From Silene conica (Eukaryota; Streptophyta; Magnoliopsida; Caryophyllales; Caryophyllaceae), in the NCBI GenBank assembly GCA_029255685.2, contig CM055315.2, forward strand, positions 70,709,681 through 70,773,680: a DNA stretch of 64,000 bases, read 5' to 3'. Positions 21,748-38,043 of the stretch are shown here, one piece after another (position 1 is the stretch's first letter; each line of letters opens with the position of its first letter). Position numbers and translations under genes: made by a program. A model generated the notes under the pieces. That model did no database searches. It saw only the letters and a program-made list of their open reading frames with translations, and was not told where the DNA came from.

Positions 21748-21762
21748 ATCTCCCACTTGTCC
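21748..21762 (-). promoter_or_regulatory. Polypurine tract of the minus-strand Copia
   Basis: Minus strand GGACAAGTGGGAGAT abuts the LTR start TGTTGGGG. A second, degenerate PPT plus LTR-start (GGACAAGTGGGAGTTTGTTGG) lies about 70-90 bp away, at about 21815-21840, as a short tandem duplication. Confidence 0.85.
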
Positions 21763-22609
21763 GTACAAGGGTATGTGCAATGACGTTATCACACTACATG
21801 TGGAGGACACAAGCTCCAACAAACTCCCACTTGTCCGTACAAGTGTAGGTGCGATAACCGATTCTCATATCCTTTTAAAATTTCTCCCACTCAATGTAAG
21901 ACAATTTGCAAATCCGCATTCGCAAAGGTCGTATCTCACAAGCGATCTGTATCAAGAGTGGTTTCCCCGACTAGAGAGTAACTTAACTGATAAAACGAAT
22001 CTGTATTCGAGCATGGCCATGCATTTCAGTTACTACTCCTCGAGTGGCCCTAAGAAATGATAAAATCCTGATAAGGGTTTGGATATTTCCCTCAACTCGA
22101 ATCCTGCCGATATGGCGCAGCATGAAATAACCCAGAAAAAATCCTCTTGGCCCCTGTAACGGTGACCGTGGGAAAGAAACCAAAGTTACCCAAAATCTGC
22201 CTTAATCTCAAGAGACAGTTGAAAGTCAAAAGACTCGACTCTAAGGAACACTATGGAGGTCCTATCCACGACCCGGCACCCAATGTTATAAAACATTTAG
22301 GACTCCATAACGTTGTCACGGGGTGTCCTACGAGATATCCGTATAACTCGCCTTTGTGATTGGTCAGTCAGCCGCGTGACTTTTGGCTCGTTGAACCCAT
22401 CATCAACCAACGTCACAAAATGATTACCTGAGTTATCAGCTCAAGTGGGTAATCAAGGACCAAAACGATGTAATGTTAATCAGTTCACTTTGTGGTGTTC
22501 AAAATTGGCGTACAATTCCACATGAAAAACAAAACATTTTATATCATAACAATAAGGTTGAATAGAGTACACGAGAAAATGAACTATTACATGAATTCAT
22601 AAAAGAGGA
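21763..22609 (-). other. Non-coding region between pol and 3' LTR
   Basis: About 0.85 kb without pol motifs. It holds a duplicated PPT/LTR-start and blocks shared with the 3' region of the gag-only element (GCCGGGTCGTGG near 22268; AGGGCCACTCGAGGAG near 22038; CATTGAGTGGGAGA near 21885, all minus strand). ORFs called here are not convincing. Confidence 0.7.
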
Positions 22610-24037
22610 CTACAACTTAGGAACACATCCAATCCCCATGGAATGAATGTGCCCTTCATGCTTATCACGTGGTAATGCTTTTGTGAGAGGATCAGCTATG
22701 TTGTCATCCGTAGCGATCTTATCAATGAAAATATCCTTTTGCTCCACGTAATCTCTGATTAGATGAGCTTTCCGTTGTACATGCCTAGCCTTGTTGCTAG
22801 ACTTATGCTCCTTAGCTTGGAAGATGGCACCTTTATTATCACAATAAACGGTGATTGGGTCATTCGAACTAGGCACTACTGATAGTCCTTGTAAGAATTG
22901 ACGCATCCATATTGCTTCCTTAGCTGCTTCTGAGGCGGCATAGTACTCGGACTCAGTCGTAGAATCTGCTGTAACACTCTGTTTAGAACTTTTCCAGCTG
23001 ACAGCAGCACCATTAAGAGTAAAAACGAATCCAGACTGAGATTTCGAGTCATCTCGATCCGTTTGGAAGCTAGCATCTGCGTAACCCGTGGCGTAGAGCA
23101 TCGAGTCGCCTCCGTAAGTCAATCCCCAATCTTTAGTCCTCCGTAGGTACTTAAGAATGTTTTTCACGGCCATCCAGTGTTGTTCACCTGGATGAGCTTG
23201 GAATCGACTTGTCATACTCAATGCATATGCAACGTCAGGACGTGTGCATATCATGGCATACATGATCGATCCTATTGCCGAAGCATAAGGAATCCGACTC
23301 ATGCGCTCTTTCTCTTCCAATGACTTAGCTTCTTGAGTCTTGCTCAAGTGAAGCCCAGGAGTCATAGGAAGGAACCCCTTCTTGGAGTTCGTCATGCTGA
23401 ATCTCTCCAGGACCTTATCTATATAAGACTCCTGACTGAGAGACAACATCCATCGTGATCTATCCCTGTAGATACGGATGCCCAAAATTCTTTGTGCCTC
23501 TCCCAGATCTTTCATCTGGAAATGGTTTTTCAACCATGGTTTAACCGAAGATAAGAGAGGTATGTCATTCCCAATCAAGAGTATGTCGTCGACATACAGT
23601 ACTAGGAATACAATCTTGCTCCCACTCGACTTGATATAAAGACATGGTTCCTCGACTGATCGAATGAACCCATTCTCTTTTATCACTTGGTCGAAACGAT
23701 GATTCCAACTCCGCGATGCTTGCTTAAGTCCATAGATGGAACGCTTAAGCTTGCAAACTTTCTTAGGATGTGCTGGATCAATAAAACCTTCAGGTTGTAC
23801 CATGTACAACTCTTCCTCCAAATAACCGTTTAAGAAGGCGGTTTTAACGTCCATTTGCCATATTTCATAATCGTGAAATGCGGCGATCGCTAAGATAATC
23901 CGAATGGAACGTAGCATGACTACGGGTGCAAAGATCTCATCGTAGTGCAAGCCTGGCACTTGGGTGAAACCTTTAGCAACTAGTCTTGCCTTGTGGATAT
24001 CTTGTTGTCCTTCCACGGCATGCTTTATCTTGTAAAG
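22610..24037 (-). pseudogene. Copia reverse transcriptase and RNase H region
   Basis: The minus-strand frame follows an in-frame TGA at 24038-24040 where a Trp codon is expected, and includes KARLVAKGFTQ, WQMDVKTAFLNGYLEEE, YGLKQASRSWN, the catalytic YVDDILLIGND (about residue 145 of this part), RNase H AVSWKSSKQ and STTESEYYAASEA, and the end DPLTKAL. Length and motif order are complete for Copia RT-RH. Only the upstream TGA separates it from the integrase frame. The nonsense change is a G-to-A, common in methylated transposons. Confidence 0.93.
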
Positions 24038-25260
24038 TCATTTGCATTGAAGGGGACGTACCTTTGCAGGTAGGTCCACAAGATCCCACACGTTGTTCTC
24101 ATACATGGAGTCCATCTCGGATTGCATGGCTTCTAGCCATAGCTTTGAGTCAGAACTGGTCATGGCACCTTTATAGGTTGTGGGTTCGTTACCCTCTAGG
24201 AGTAAGACGTCATCTGTATCATGTTCCTCGACCATACCAATGTATCTGTCCGGAGGAATAGAGACTCTTCCCGACCTCCTAGGTTCCTCAGGAATATCTA
24301 CCGCAGCCTCGGTTGAAGGAACTGTTTCCTCCAATGGTTGCTCGGCAGTTGGTTCTTGTACCTCCGATAACTCGAAGGTTCTATTACTCGACTTGTTCTC
24401 GAGAAATTCTTTCTCTAAGAACGTCGCACTAGCCGCAACAAAAACACGTTGTTCGGTAGGCGAGTAGAAGTAATGACCAAAAGTTCCCTTTGGATAGCCT
24501 ATAAAGTATGTCTTGACCGATCGCGGGCCGAGCTTATCCTCGTGTCTCCACATGACATAAGCCTCGCAGCCCCAAACCCGAATAAAGGACAAGTTAGGGA
24601 CCGTTCCCTTCCATAATTCGTATGGAGTCTTGTCAACAGCTTTAGACGGACTTCGGTTAAGTATTAGAGCGGCTGACAAAAGAGCATAGCCCCACAATGA
24701 ATCAGGCACAACGGTGTGACTCATCATGGATCGAACCATATCAAGTAGAGTTCGATTTCTCCGTTCGTACACATCATTTAATTGTGGTGTTCCAGGTGGA
24801 GTCAACTGTAGCACGATGCCACAGTCTTTAAGGTGTTGATCAAACTCGTGTGAAAGATACTCACCACCACGATCCGAACGTAGTGCTTTAATCTTTCTAC
24901 CCAGCTGGTTCTGTACCCGATTCTGGTATTCTTTGAACTTGTCAAAGGATTCACTTTTGTGTTTCATCAAGTAGACATAGCCATATCTACTCAAATCATC
25001 CGTGAAAGTGATGAAATACCTATAGCCTTCTCGTGCGTTGATCGACATAGGGCCACATACGTCCGTATGTATGAGTCCTAATAGGTCGGCAGCGCGCATT
25101 CCAACACCTTTGAAGGAAATACGAGTCATTTTGCCAATGAGACATGATTCACACGTGCCATATGATTCGAAATCAAAGGGCGATATAGCTCCATTCTGTA
25201 TGAGCTGTTTTACGCGTTTCTCATTTATGTGTCCCATACGACAATGCCATAGGTAATTTG
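24038..25260 (-). pseudogene. Copia integrase region, ended by a premature TGA
   Basis: The minus-strand frame has the GAG-pre/zinc region (LWHCRMGHINEKRV, CESCLIGKM), then the integrase core with VCGPM, FTDDLSRYGYVYLMKHKSE, ALRSDRGGEYLS and NRTLLDMVRSMM, and a C-terminal part with EEPRRSGRVSIPP leading to the RT. It joins the gag-protease frame by a one-base shift near 25250. It ends at TGA 24038-24040 just before the RT. Confidence 0.9.
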
Positions 25261-26640
25261 ATCTTTGTCACCTACCTTTAATCTCTTGTTATTCACATGT
25301 AATATCTCGGTAGTTTGATCTAAAACATAAATTCCATTCATGGAAACTGCCTTGCCATAAATCATATTGTGTAAGGAGAAAATACAGCTATTATTCTCTA
25401 TTACAAATGAAAAACCGAGTTTGTCAAGTGCAGAAACTGAAATAATGATTTTGGACAAACTAGGAACATAATAATAGTTATATAAAAGTAACTCGAATCC
25501 ACTTGGAAGCTGGATCACGTATGTTCCCTTCGAGACTGCAGCAACGCGTGCTCCATTCCCGACACACAGGTCCACCTCACCCTTGATTAGGGGTTCTTGG
25601 TTTCGGAGGCCCTGCACATGATTACATAGATGAGAACCACAACCAGTATCAAGTACCCAAGTTCCGCAACTTGCATGGTTAATCTCAATCATGTGAATAA
25701 AAGAAGAAGAAGACATACCAACATGAGTAACGCGGCCTGCCTTAATGTCCTCGCGATACACGGGGCATGAGCGCCTCCAATGCCCAGTCTTGTGGCAGTG
25801 GTGGCATTCCATGCTAGTATCCTTGCTCTTTGTCTTGCCCTGTGAGTTTCTCGACTCACCTGGCCCACTCTTAGTAAATCCTGGTTTCTTGAACCTGGGC
25901 TTACCTACTGCTAGGTCGCCCTGAGCTTTAGCCTTCCCTTTACCCTTTCCCTTACCGGAGATCATGAGAACATCCTGCTTCATGCTCCCACTTAATTTCA
26001 GATCCTTCTCAGTCTGTACGAGAAGGGAGTGGAGCTCATGAGGAGTCTTCTTCATGTCGTTCATGTAGTAGTTGGCCCTAAAGAGGCCGAACCCATCGTG
26101 AAGCGAATGAAGCATTCGATCAACGATTATGTTCTCACTGATCTTGCAGTTCAGGGTCTCCAGTTTCTCGATATTCTCAATCATGTTGAGAATATGTGGG
26201 CTAACAGCTTGGCCCTTCTGGAGTTTCGCCTCAAAGAAGCGACAGGTATGCTCATAAGAAACAATTCTCGGAGCTTTCGAGAATTCGTTAGTGAGCGTGG
26301 TGAAAATCTTGTTTGCACCATGTGATATGAAGCGTCTTTGCAAATTGGATTCCATTGCATAGATGAGTACGTTCTTTATCGCACCCGCTTCCATGACGAA
26401 GTCGCTATGAGCGCGAACTTCGTTGGCTCTAGCTCCAGTTCCTGGGTGTGCCAGAATGGGCTCAGTTAAATACTTAAGCTTTCCGTCAGCAATGGCAGCA
26501 TTCCGTAGTGCTGCCTCCCAGTCAGAGAAGTTTGACCCATCATTTCTAAGTCTAGTAGACTGATTCATGGAGTCCATGAAGGCTTTTAGCCAGGATTCAC
26601 GTGCTAGCTTGGCACTTGGCATTGGGTCTTCACCAGCCAT
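25225..26640 (-). CDS. Copia gag and protease, intact 5' part of gag-pol
   Basis: 471 codons from ATG at 26640. Gag homologous to the gag-only element occupies about residues 10-235. A Gly/Lys-rich linker follows (GKGKGKGKAKA), then the CCHC knuckle CHHCHKTGHWRRSC (about 277-290) and the aspartic protease WVLDTGCGSHLCN (about 327). The frame is lost near its end by a frameshift, after which integrase continues in another frame. It supplies particle and protease; gag of this type is the likely closest partner of the gag-only element's gag. Confidence 0.92.
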   Translation of the reverse strand: MAGEDPMPSAKLARESWLKAFMDSMNQSTRLRNDGSNFSDWEAALRNAAIADGKLKYLTEPILAHPGTGARANEVRAHSDFVMEAGAIKNVLIYAMESNLQRRFISHGANKIFTTLTNEFSKAPRIVSYEHTCRFFEAKLQKGQAVSPHILNMIENIEKLETLNCKISENIIVDRMLHSLHDGFGLFRANYYMNDMKKTPHELHSLLVQTEKDLKLSGSMKQDVLMISGKGKGKGKAKAQGDLAVGKPRFKKPGFTKSGPGESRNSQGKTKSKDTSMECHHCHKTGHWRRSCPVYREDIKAGRVTHVGMSSSSFIHMIEINHASCGTWVLDTGCGSHLCNHVQGLRNQEPLIKGEVDLCVGNGARVAAVSKGTYVIQLPSGFELLLYNYYYVPSLSKIIISVSALDKLGFSFVIENNSCIFSLHNMIYGKAVSMNGIYVLDQTTEILHVNNKRLKVGDKDQITYGIVVWDT

Positions 26641-28348
26641 TTAGTTATACAGCAGTTTTAATGAACGTGTTCTACACTGAAAAAGAAGATAAAACAAAAC
26701 CATATAAGCAACTTATTGTTGTGATTTAAGTCTATATTAAATTGAATTTAAACTCGTAGACTCATGCATTTATATAATTGATCTCCCCCAAGAATTATAT
26801 AAACGATCCCAAGACTCAATTTCCGTATATTGATAAGCCCACAGTTTGGCTAATTCCACCGTTGGAACTCTTGGTCGATAGATTTCTGTATATCCTATCT
26901 ATTAGTCCATCTTAGTCGCTAGATAGTATCGAGTGACCATGATGTTGAGATAAAATAAATCATCTGTTCCCACTTACCCGACGTAGAAGGGGTCATATTA
27001 TGCCTACCGACGAAGAAGGGATTCATGGGAGGCTGATTTATAAAGACTAATCTCAATTTTTGGTTATACGAGGAAGACCCCATCAACTTTTATTTATTCA
27101 TATTTAAGTGAACTAAAAACTAGCATTTGCGTGAATGAATTAAATAAAGTGATGGCTTTACATGTGACACGTGACATCTGTATTGTCACAGAAAACTAAC
27201 GCGTAACCTCTACATTAGTCAGTTTTCAGGCATGTTATAGGTGGTTTGGTTTTTAGGCGGAATATGATGCAATCTATTATCGATGAAAGCATAAAGATAA
27301 ATGCAATAAACGTAAATAAAAGTCCTAGTGTGGCCTATCCTACCAAAATAAACATAAAACAACTTGGAATCCACCGTTGGACTCTAGAAGCTTGTCTTGA
27401 TGTTCCATCTTGGTCTTGCAGCGGGAGTGAGCATCCGGTCTCCGTCTTTGGTCTTCACAAAATTACTAATTTAAATTACAAATATAACCTATTTACGTTC
27501 TAATTTAAATACAAAAGTAATTACATGGCAAAAACCCAAAACCGGAGATTCAAGATCTCAAAATTACAAGCAAGACCGTGTCCCATCATTACGGTGACAC
27601 AATCTTCTAAAGCCACACTAAGTTACAACCGTTTGCAAAATTAAATACGTTATTGAAAGCATTCACAAGGCATTCACAAGACGATAAATAAAATGCATCA
27701 ACTAAATAAAAAATTCATACATGACATAATACTGTTATTATTATTAATAAATTTTTACCAAACCACCTTTTAAGATTAAAATTATGTGACTATACCGCTT
27801 TAATCACCAATTTTAATAAACATATAATCCATTATTTTAAACTGTTTTAAAACAATATGTATCAAACGAGGGTGAACCGTTTCACAAAAATAATATACTA
27901 TTTCCGTATACAGTATATTATTTTAGGCCATGTGAAAATAAGAAACAAGTTATTTTCGAAAAAGAAAGCCTGAAAGATGAGCACTCGACCGAGTAACAGG
28001 GGCACTCGATCGAGTGCAGCAGGGGCTCGATCGAGTAACTCGTTAAAACGCAAACGCTGCACTTTGGAAATCAAAACAAGTTTATATCTTGGATTTAAAA
28101 CGTGTAAATCATAAATAAACAACAACAAAAGATTCACATATTGCTAATAATATCGATTAATTAACAATATGCAAATAAGAATCGAAAACAAGATCGATTA
28201 CAACCCAAAAACCACACGCATGAAGCCTGGGACGAGGACACTCGATCGAGTGCTACAGACACTCGATCGAGTGTCGAGGCAGAATGCATCGAATTTTGAA
28301 AATTTTTAAATCTTACGAAAAACACAATTGTAAAATTTCATGGCCATA
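26641..28348 (-). other. Untranslated leader of the minus-strand Copia
   Basis: About 1.7 kb between PBS and gag without a convincing ORF. Contains clustered CTCGATCGAG palindromes at 27983-28274. Confidence 0.75.
27983..28274. repeat. Five CTCGATCGAG-type palindromes in the Copia leader
   Basis: ACTCGACCGAGT (27983-27994), CACTCGATCGAGTG (28003-28016), CTCGATCGAG (28026-28035), CACTCGATCGAGTG (28239-28252) and ACACTCGATCGAGTGT (28259-28274). They form two clusters within an AT-rich leader. Each can form a perfect short hairpin or an RNA kissing dimer. Confidence 0.9.
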
Positions 28349-28361
28349 GGCTCTGATACCA
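28349..28361 (-). promoter_or_regulatory. Primer binding site of the minus-strand Copia
   Basis: Minus strand TGGTATCAGAGCC two bases after the 5' LTR; initiator tRNA-Met type. Confidence 0.92.
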
Positions 28362-28363
28362 CT

Positions 28364-29360
28364 TGTCGGGAATATAACGTGTATTCGCCCTATACTTGCA
28401 GGATTATAATGAAAATTACAGTCGTGAATATAGTCATAAGATTAAAAAGATACGAATAAGAGTACAACCTTTAGTCCTTGTGCGAAAGGCCTAAGAACAG
28501 GAATTAACACAAATTCCCTCCTATAACTTGCACCCAAGACTTAGATTGAGACGTTGCCGCGTGTGCTAGAAATCCTCTCCAACTGCCTTGCAATATCGAG
28601 AGAGCCTTTTGAGTTTTAGATGTGAGATCTGGGTTATGGGAGAAGAATGCTCTCAAACCCTAATTTTCTTGAGATTTGTTTAAACAGTGAAACAAGAGTC
28701 ACCTGACATAAGGAGAATTCTTCTCCTTATGTAGTATACACGGCCGAAAATTCTCGAGTAGGGTAAGAGTGGGCTTTCCACTCTTACCTTATTCAAATTC
28801 GTGATTCGACCCATTTTGCTATAAGTTGTTCGCGGGATTTGTTTATAAATCGTAACATGTTATCAGATATTAATACAGTTGATATATTAATAATGGTCTA
28901 ATAAAATACGATATTGTATAATTACCCAAATTAATATGACTGTTTATATTAATACGCGAATACAATATTTAATTAAATATAACCGTTTATATTTAATTTT
29001 ACGAATTAATCATGTAATCCGTATTAGCTAAAATTATTTAATCCGTATTAAATAATCATCTCAACATCTTATTGACTAATTTAATAGTCAATACCTCTGA
29101 CTAACTGTTTAGTCGTATCCGGCATAAATGTGACTGTATTTTCATACCTTCACATCTCTCAAACGTGTCCTATAGGTGTGACGTATAGGGACCAGTTGAT
29201 CACCGCCATCCGTATGACAATAACGTCAAACTTATCTAGCAAGCCAACCGTTATTGATAAACGTGGATCAACTGGTAATAATACAGAAGTATGCCCTTGT
29301 GATCCTTAAAGAGATTTAATAAGTCATTGTACTTAATTGTCAAGGACACCATCCCCAACA
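28364..29360 (-). repeat. 5' LTR of the minus-strand Copia
   Basis: 997 bp, starting TGTTGGGGATGG on the minus strand. Flanked on the outside by ATGTC (29361-29365). Confidence 0.93.
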
Positions 29361-29365
29361 ATGTC
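29361..29365 (+). repeat. 5-bp target duplication of the minus-strand Copia, right
   Basis: ATGTC, matches 20746-20750. Confidence 0.9.
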
Positions 29366-29553
29366 CTTTTATATTCCTTCGGAATTGCCTCCTCAACGGC
29401 CACCAAGCGAGCACCATACCCCTTTACCGTCTCATCAAATACATGGTGAGTAGTCCCCAAGCTCACAAGGAGAGACTCCAACGATGAAATTTTCTCGTCC
29501 ACCAATTTCTCTACGGCCGTCACTCTAGCCTTAGTGTCGCTTTTGTTCCCACT
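29366..29553 (-). pseudogene. Old Gypsy element, piece 1: gag N-terminus
   Basis: The minus-strand frame runs from the PBS side through VEKLVDEKISSLESLLVSLG and ARLVAVEEAIPKEY, a heptad-rich coiled coil typical of the N-terminal region of this class of plant Gypsy gag. No in-frame ATG was seen at the expected place, since the frame opens after a TGA. It is cut by the Copia insertion at 29360. Confidence 0.7.
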
Positions 29554-29603
29554 CGGTTCTGCGGTCTTTCACGTCATCGTATGCAGCTGACCGTCGTGAA
29601 GAC

Positions 29604-29618
29604 CGGGCTCTGATACCA
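29604..29618 (-). promoter_or_regulatory. Primer binding site of the old Gypsy element
   Basis: Minus strand TGGTATCAGAGCCCG, two bases after a sequence ending CTCGTGACA that would be the LTR end. It fixes the orientation and the 5' boundary of the Gypsy internal region. Confidence 0.8.
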
Positions 29619-29620
29619 AA

Positions 29621-30300
29621 TGTCACGAGTCCGAACTTTGGGCTGGGTCGTGAAGCGCACCCTTGTCTAACACACGACAAGAATGAAAGCGAGAGCGTCA
29701 AGCACTAGAGCATTCGTAATCGTTCTCGGTTTGCGTGTGTCGGGATCCTAGTCTCGATCAACAACGGTCGACACACACTTGCTTGTTAGTAAGTTATGAA
29801 GGTAAGAGTCATTCATAAGAAAGCAAACAACAAGTAATAGAAGACAACAGGGTGAGAAGCAGATTGATTGACTAGTACTCCCCATAGAGGCAAATTTGAT
29901 ATTTCTAGTATGGTAGCAGTGAACATATGTTGCAGAATAGGTATACGTTTTCTAAACTCTTAAAAACGTACCTTAAACTAAAAACGAGGCTCCAAGCTTT
30001 CAACACGCATGAAGTAGACTTGGAATACTAAATGATACAAAAAACTAGAAATGAAAATACAAAAGTAAAATACGAAATCTACGGGCTCGAAATGAACGGA
30101 CCGCGCGCGCAATTTCTTGGCTATGAGGCTAGAATTGCGGCTAAATATGCGGGTCCTTACACTATGCATCAACATGACTACATTTACCTATTGTTAGCTA
30201 GACTCATTTTATTTCTATTTCACTACTCATGGGATACCTTATCCCTGTTTAATACAGTTGTACCTAAACTTAAATTTTAACTTATATGTCGTTTGATTTC
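29621..30300 (-). repeat. 5' LTR of the old Gypsy element (outer end not defined)
   Basis: On the plus strand the LTR begins TGTCACGAGTCCGAAC at 29621. The distal end is uncertain because the 3' LTR is not in the window; 30300 is approximate. No ORF with motifs. The Helitron end at 30479 limits it on the right. Confidence 0.5.
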
Positions 30301-30478
30301 CGCAATTTAGTTAATTTAAATCTTCTCGTGTTGTTTAGATCATGTCCAAAAAATTGAATTCCACGCATTTTTTCCCATATTGTGTGATTTATTTTCCGCT
30401 ATCATGAGGGATTTTACCGCTAAACTATATAGTATTTGGGGACCTCCTAATGGTGTTTAGTCATCTTTGTTATGACTA

Positions 30479-30512
30479 ACTAGTTTTAATCCCGTGCAAA
30501 AAATGCACGGGT
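30479..30512 (-). mobile_element. Helitron-type 3' terminus (minus orientation)
   Basis: Minus strand: hairpin CCCGTGCATTTTTTGCACGGG, seven bases, CTAG, then T. The hairpin arms are perfect. The 5' end would lie to the right, and the AT-rich repeats to 32005 may be inside the element. Confidence 0.55.
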
Positions 30513-31369
30513 TTAACTTCAAAATTACGGGATATATATATAAAATATGAGCTTTTATTGTAGGTTTTGAAATATTGACGGGTGTAACTATTTTAATCCC
30601 GAAATCAAAATATTATTAATTATTTTTATTGTTTATCATCAATAGTCTTTAATTTAACATATGTGAATTAATTAATTTATTGATTAGGATGAGTTTAAGG
30701 GTCCTTTATCATAAAAAATTTAGTTGTTTAGAAAAAATTCATTATTGTTAATTTATCTGTTTTCTTGGGAATTAGGCATCGCAAATTTGTCAGATTGAAA
30801 AATTTACAACTTTCATTGATTGACTAATTTATGAGGAAGTAGGGAATAATTAACAACTTTCATTAGCTTATTTTTTTTATTATAAATTACTTAAATACTG
30901 TGATTATTGTTCTTTTATAAAAAAACATATTATTGTTTTAGAATTTTTTGAGAAATTATTGTTCCTTTAAAGTATTTTTTATTTTATTTTTATGAGTAAT
31001 TTATGGTTTTAACATATGTATAAATTTTCGTTCAATTTGATGTATATACATTTTATTGACAAAGTTTGTAAAAAAGAAATAAGATGAAATCTGAAACAAT
31101 ATTAGTTATTAAAATTTATTCTCTTTTGTATAACTTATATCACTAATTTTTTTCTTTAATCAATCTTCATAACTATCCGAGATGTTAATTTTATGTACAA
31201 TAACTTTTATTTAGCCAATCAACTTATATTTAATATTTGTAAACTTTTAATTTTATTGAAGAAAGTAAACATATAGTTACACTTATTATTTTCACTAAAC
31301 TTTGCAATTAGTAAATAGAATAAGAGTGAAATATATATACTTAAAAGAGGAACTTTCGAGCGATTTTAT
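30513..31369. other. AT-rich spacer, no gene recognised
   Basis: Very AT-rich, only short ORFs. Possibly the body of the Helitron whose end is at 30479. Confidence 0.6.
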
Positions 31370-32005
31370 AGGTTATTGTTTTAGAGTAATTTCATTAGCT
31401 ATTACTTTCCTTAAATAAATTAAGTATATAAATAAAAATATAATTAAATAGTAATAAAATATCAGTTGGATAATTATTGTTTTTAGTGATTACGTTGGAT
31501 ATTACTTTGGTTAAACAAATTAAGTATATAAATAAAAATAATTAAATAGTAATAAAATATCGGTTGGATAATTATTGAATTAGTTAACAAAATAATTGAT
31601 TACATTGGCTATTGTTTTAGAGCAATTTCATTAGCTATTACTTTGGTTAAATAAATTGAGTATATATAAATAAAAAGATAATCAATAATAATAAGTATTT
31701 GTTAGATAATTATTGTTTTTAGAGCGATTACATTGACTATTACTTTGTTTAAATAAATAAAAAAAATTAATTAAATAGTAATAAAATATCATTTGGATAA
31801 TAAGGGAATTAGTTAATAAAATAATTGATTTCATTAGCTATTGTTTTAGAGCAATTTCATTGGCTATTACTTTGGTTAAATAAATTAAGTATATAAATAA
31901 AAAGATAATTAAATGGTAATAAAATATCAGTTGGATAAATATTGTTTTAGAGCGATTACTTTGGCTATTAGTTTGGTTAAATAATAAGTATATAAATAAA
32001 AATAT
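31370..32005. repeat. AT-rich tandem array, about 100-bp units, six copies
   Basis: Units share GTTTTAGAGCAATTTCATTAG, CTATTACTTTGGTTAAATAA and AATAGTAATAAAATATCAG-like blocks in the same order. They differ by 10-20% and by a 30-bp insert (GAATTAGTTAACAAAATAATTG) in alternate units. The last unit is incomplete. Confidence 0.8.
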
Positions 32006-32039
32006 TTTATAGGTCAACGGAGCTCTTATTAATTGAATG

Positions 32040-32200
32040 TTAGGCGTGTAATTTGGCAGGTCAACGGAGCCCCACGGGGCGGGAACGGTTTTGAAAAGTT
32101 CAATCCGCCGCGGTCGTGGGACGGGTGCACTATAGTTCGCGCGTGCGGGTGGGGGTTACCCCTCCTCCGCACCCACCCCGCCCCATTAACATCCCTATTC
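32040..32200. repeat. GC-rich repeat relic, possibly hAT-derived
   Basis: An abrupt GC-rich island ends CCCCGCCCCATTAACATCCCT, the reverse complement of AGGGATGTTAATGGGGCGGGG, which resembles the termini of plant hAT MITEs that carry GGGCGGGT-like repeats. No matching left end or duplication was found. Confidence 0.35.
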
Positions 32201-32762
32201 ATCGCGTTCAAAAGCTAGCTACACATCATACCATAAAAGAGAACGATAACAATCATCACCAAAAAAACCCTAACTTAATATATAATTATTTTGAAACCAT
32301 GTCAAGATATTACCCGGGCAACGCCCGGGCATGAAATTTAGATAGTGGGAGGAAGAGTAGGAAGAAAAAGAGTAATTAATTAGTTTGGTGATAGTGGGGA
32401 GCAAGTGACACATTTTAGTTTTTTTCTTAATTAAAAGAAAGGAAAAGTTTCAGCCAATTAGAAGGCTTGAAATGTCCTTTCTTTTACAGAAAGGAAATTA
32501 GATAAGAATAAAAATGTAAAAAAAATTAAAAATAAGTTATCTTTATTTAATATTTAGTAGCCATTAAACCTCACCTCATTTTCATACAACAGAAACACCC
32601 TTTTATATACTCCGTATTAATTTGAATTTATTAATTAAAGATATAGTCCGAAACAGCTTTAATTATTTGCATCCTTTAGTTTTTCTTTATTTGGAAAACT
32701 TAATCTTGAAAGCAAAGCAAAGAGAAACATTAAAACATGTTACTTGAATCTACTCCATTACA
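32201..32762. other. Promoter-side spacer of the beta-glucosidase gene
   Basis: AT-rich with a short GC hairpin (ACCCGGGCAACGCCCGGGC near 32310). No ORF with motifs. Confidence 0.55.
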
Positions 32763-32770
32763 TATATAAT
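32763..32770 (+). promoter_or_regulatory. Candidate TATA box of the beta-glucosidase gene
   Basis: TATATAAT about 75 bases before the start codon, leaving room for a 5' leader of about 45 bases. Confidence 0.4.
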
Positions 32771-32842
32771 AAATCCACCAACAAACTCACACATCAATAA
32801 CTGTATTTATTTATCCCAAACCCAAATTAAAAAAAAATAGAA

Positions 32843-38043
<5,201 letters not shown>

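Larger units (their letters stand above)
20751..29360 (-). mobile_element. Full-length Copia LTR retrotransposon (8.61 kb), minus strand
   Basis: Two 997-bp LTRs, PBS, gag-protease, integrase, RT-RNase H, PPT and a 5-bp duplication (ATGTC) are present. The LTRs differ at six positions (99.4% identity), so the insertion is recent but older than the gag-only element. Pol is damaged by one frameshift (near 25250) and one in-frame TGA (24038-24040), so this copy is probably inactive. A solo LTR of the same family sits at 44354-45347. Confidence 0.95.

Noticed and set aside
28003-28274. CRISPR-like spaced repeats
   Set aside because: Only five short palindromes with irregular spacing in a plant retrotransposon leader; no cas genes, wrong domain of life.
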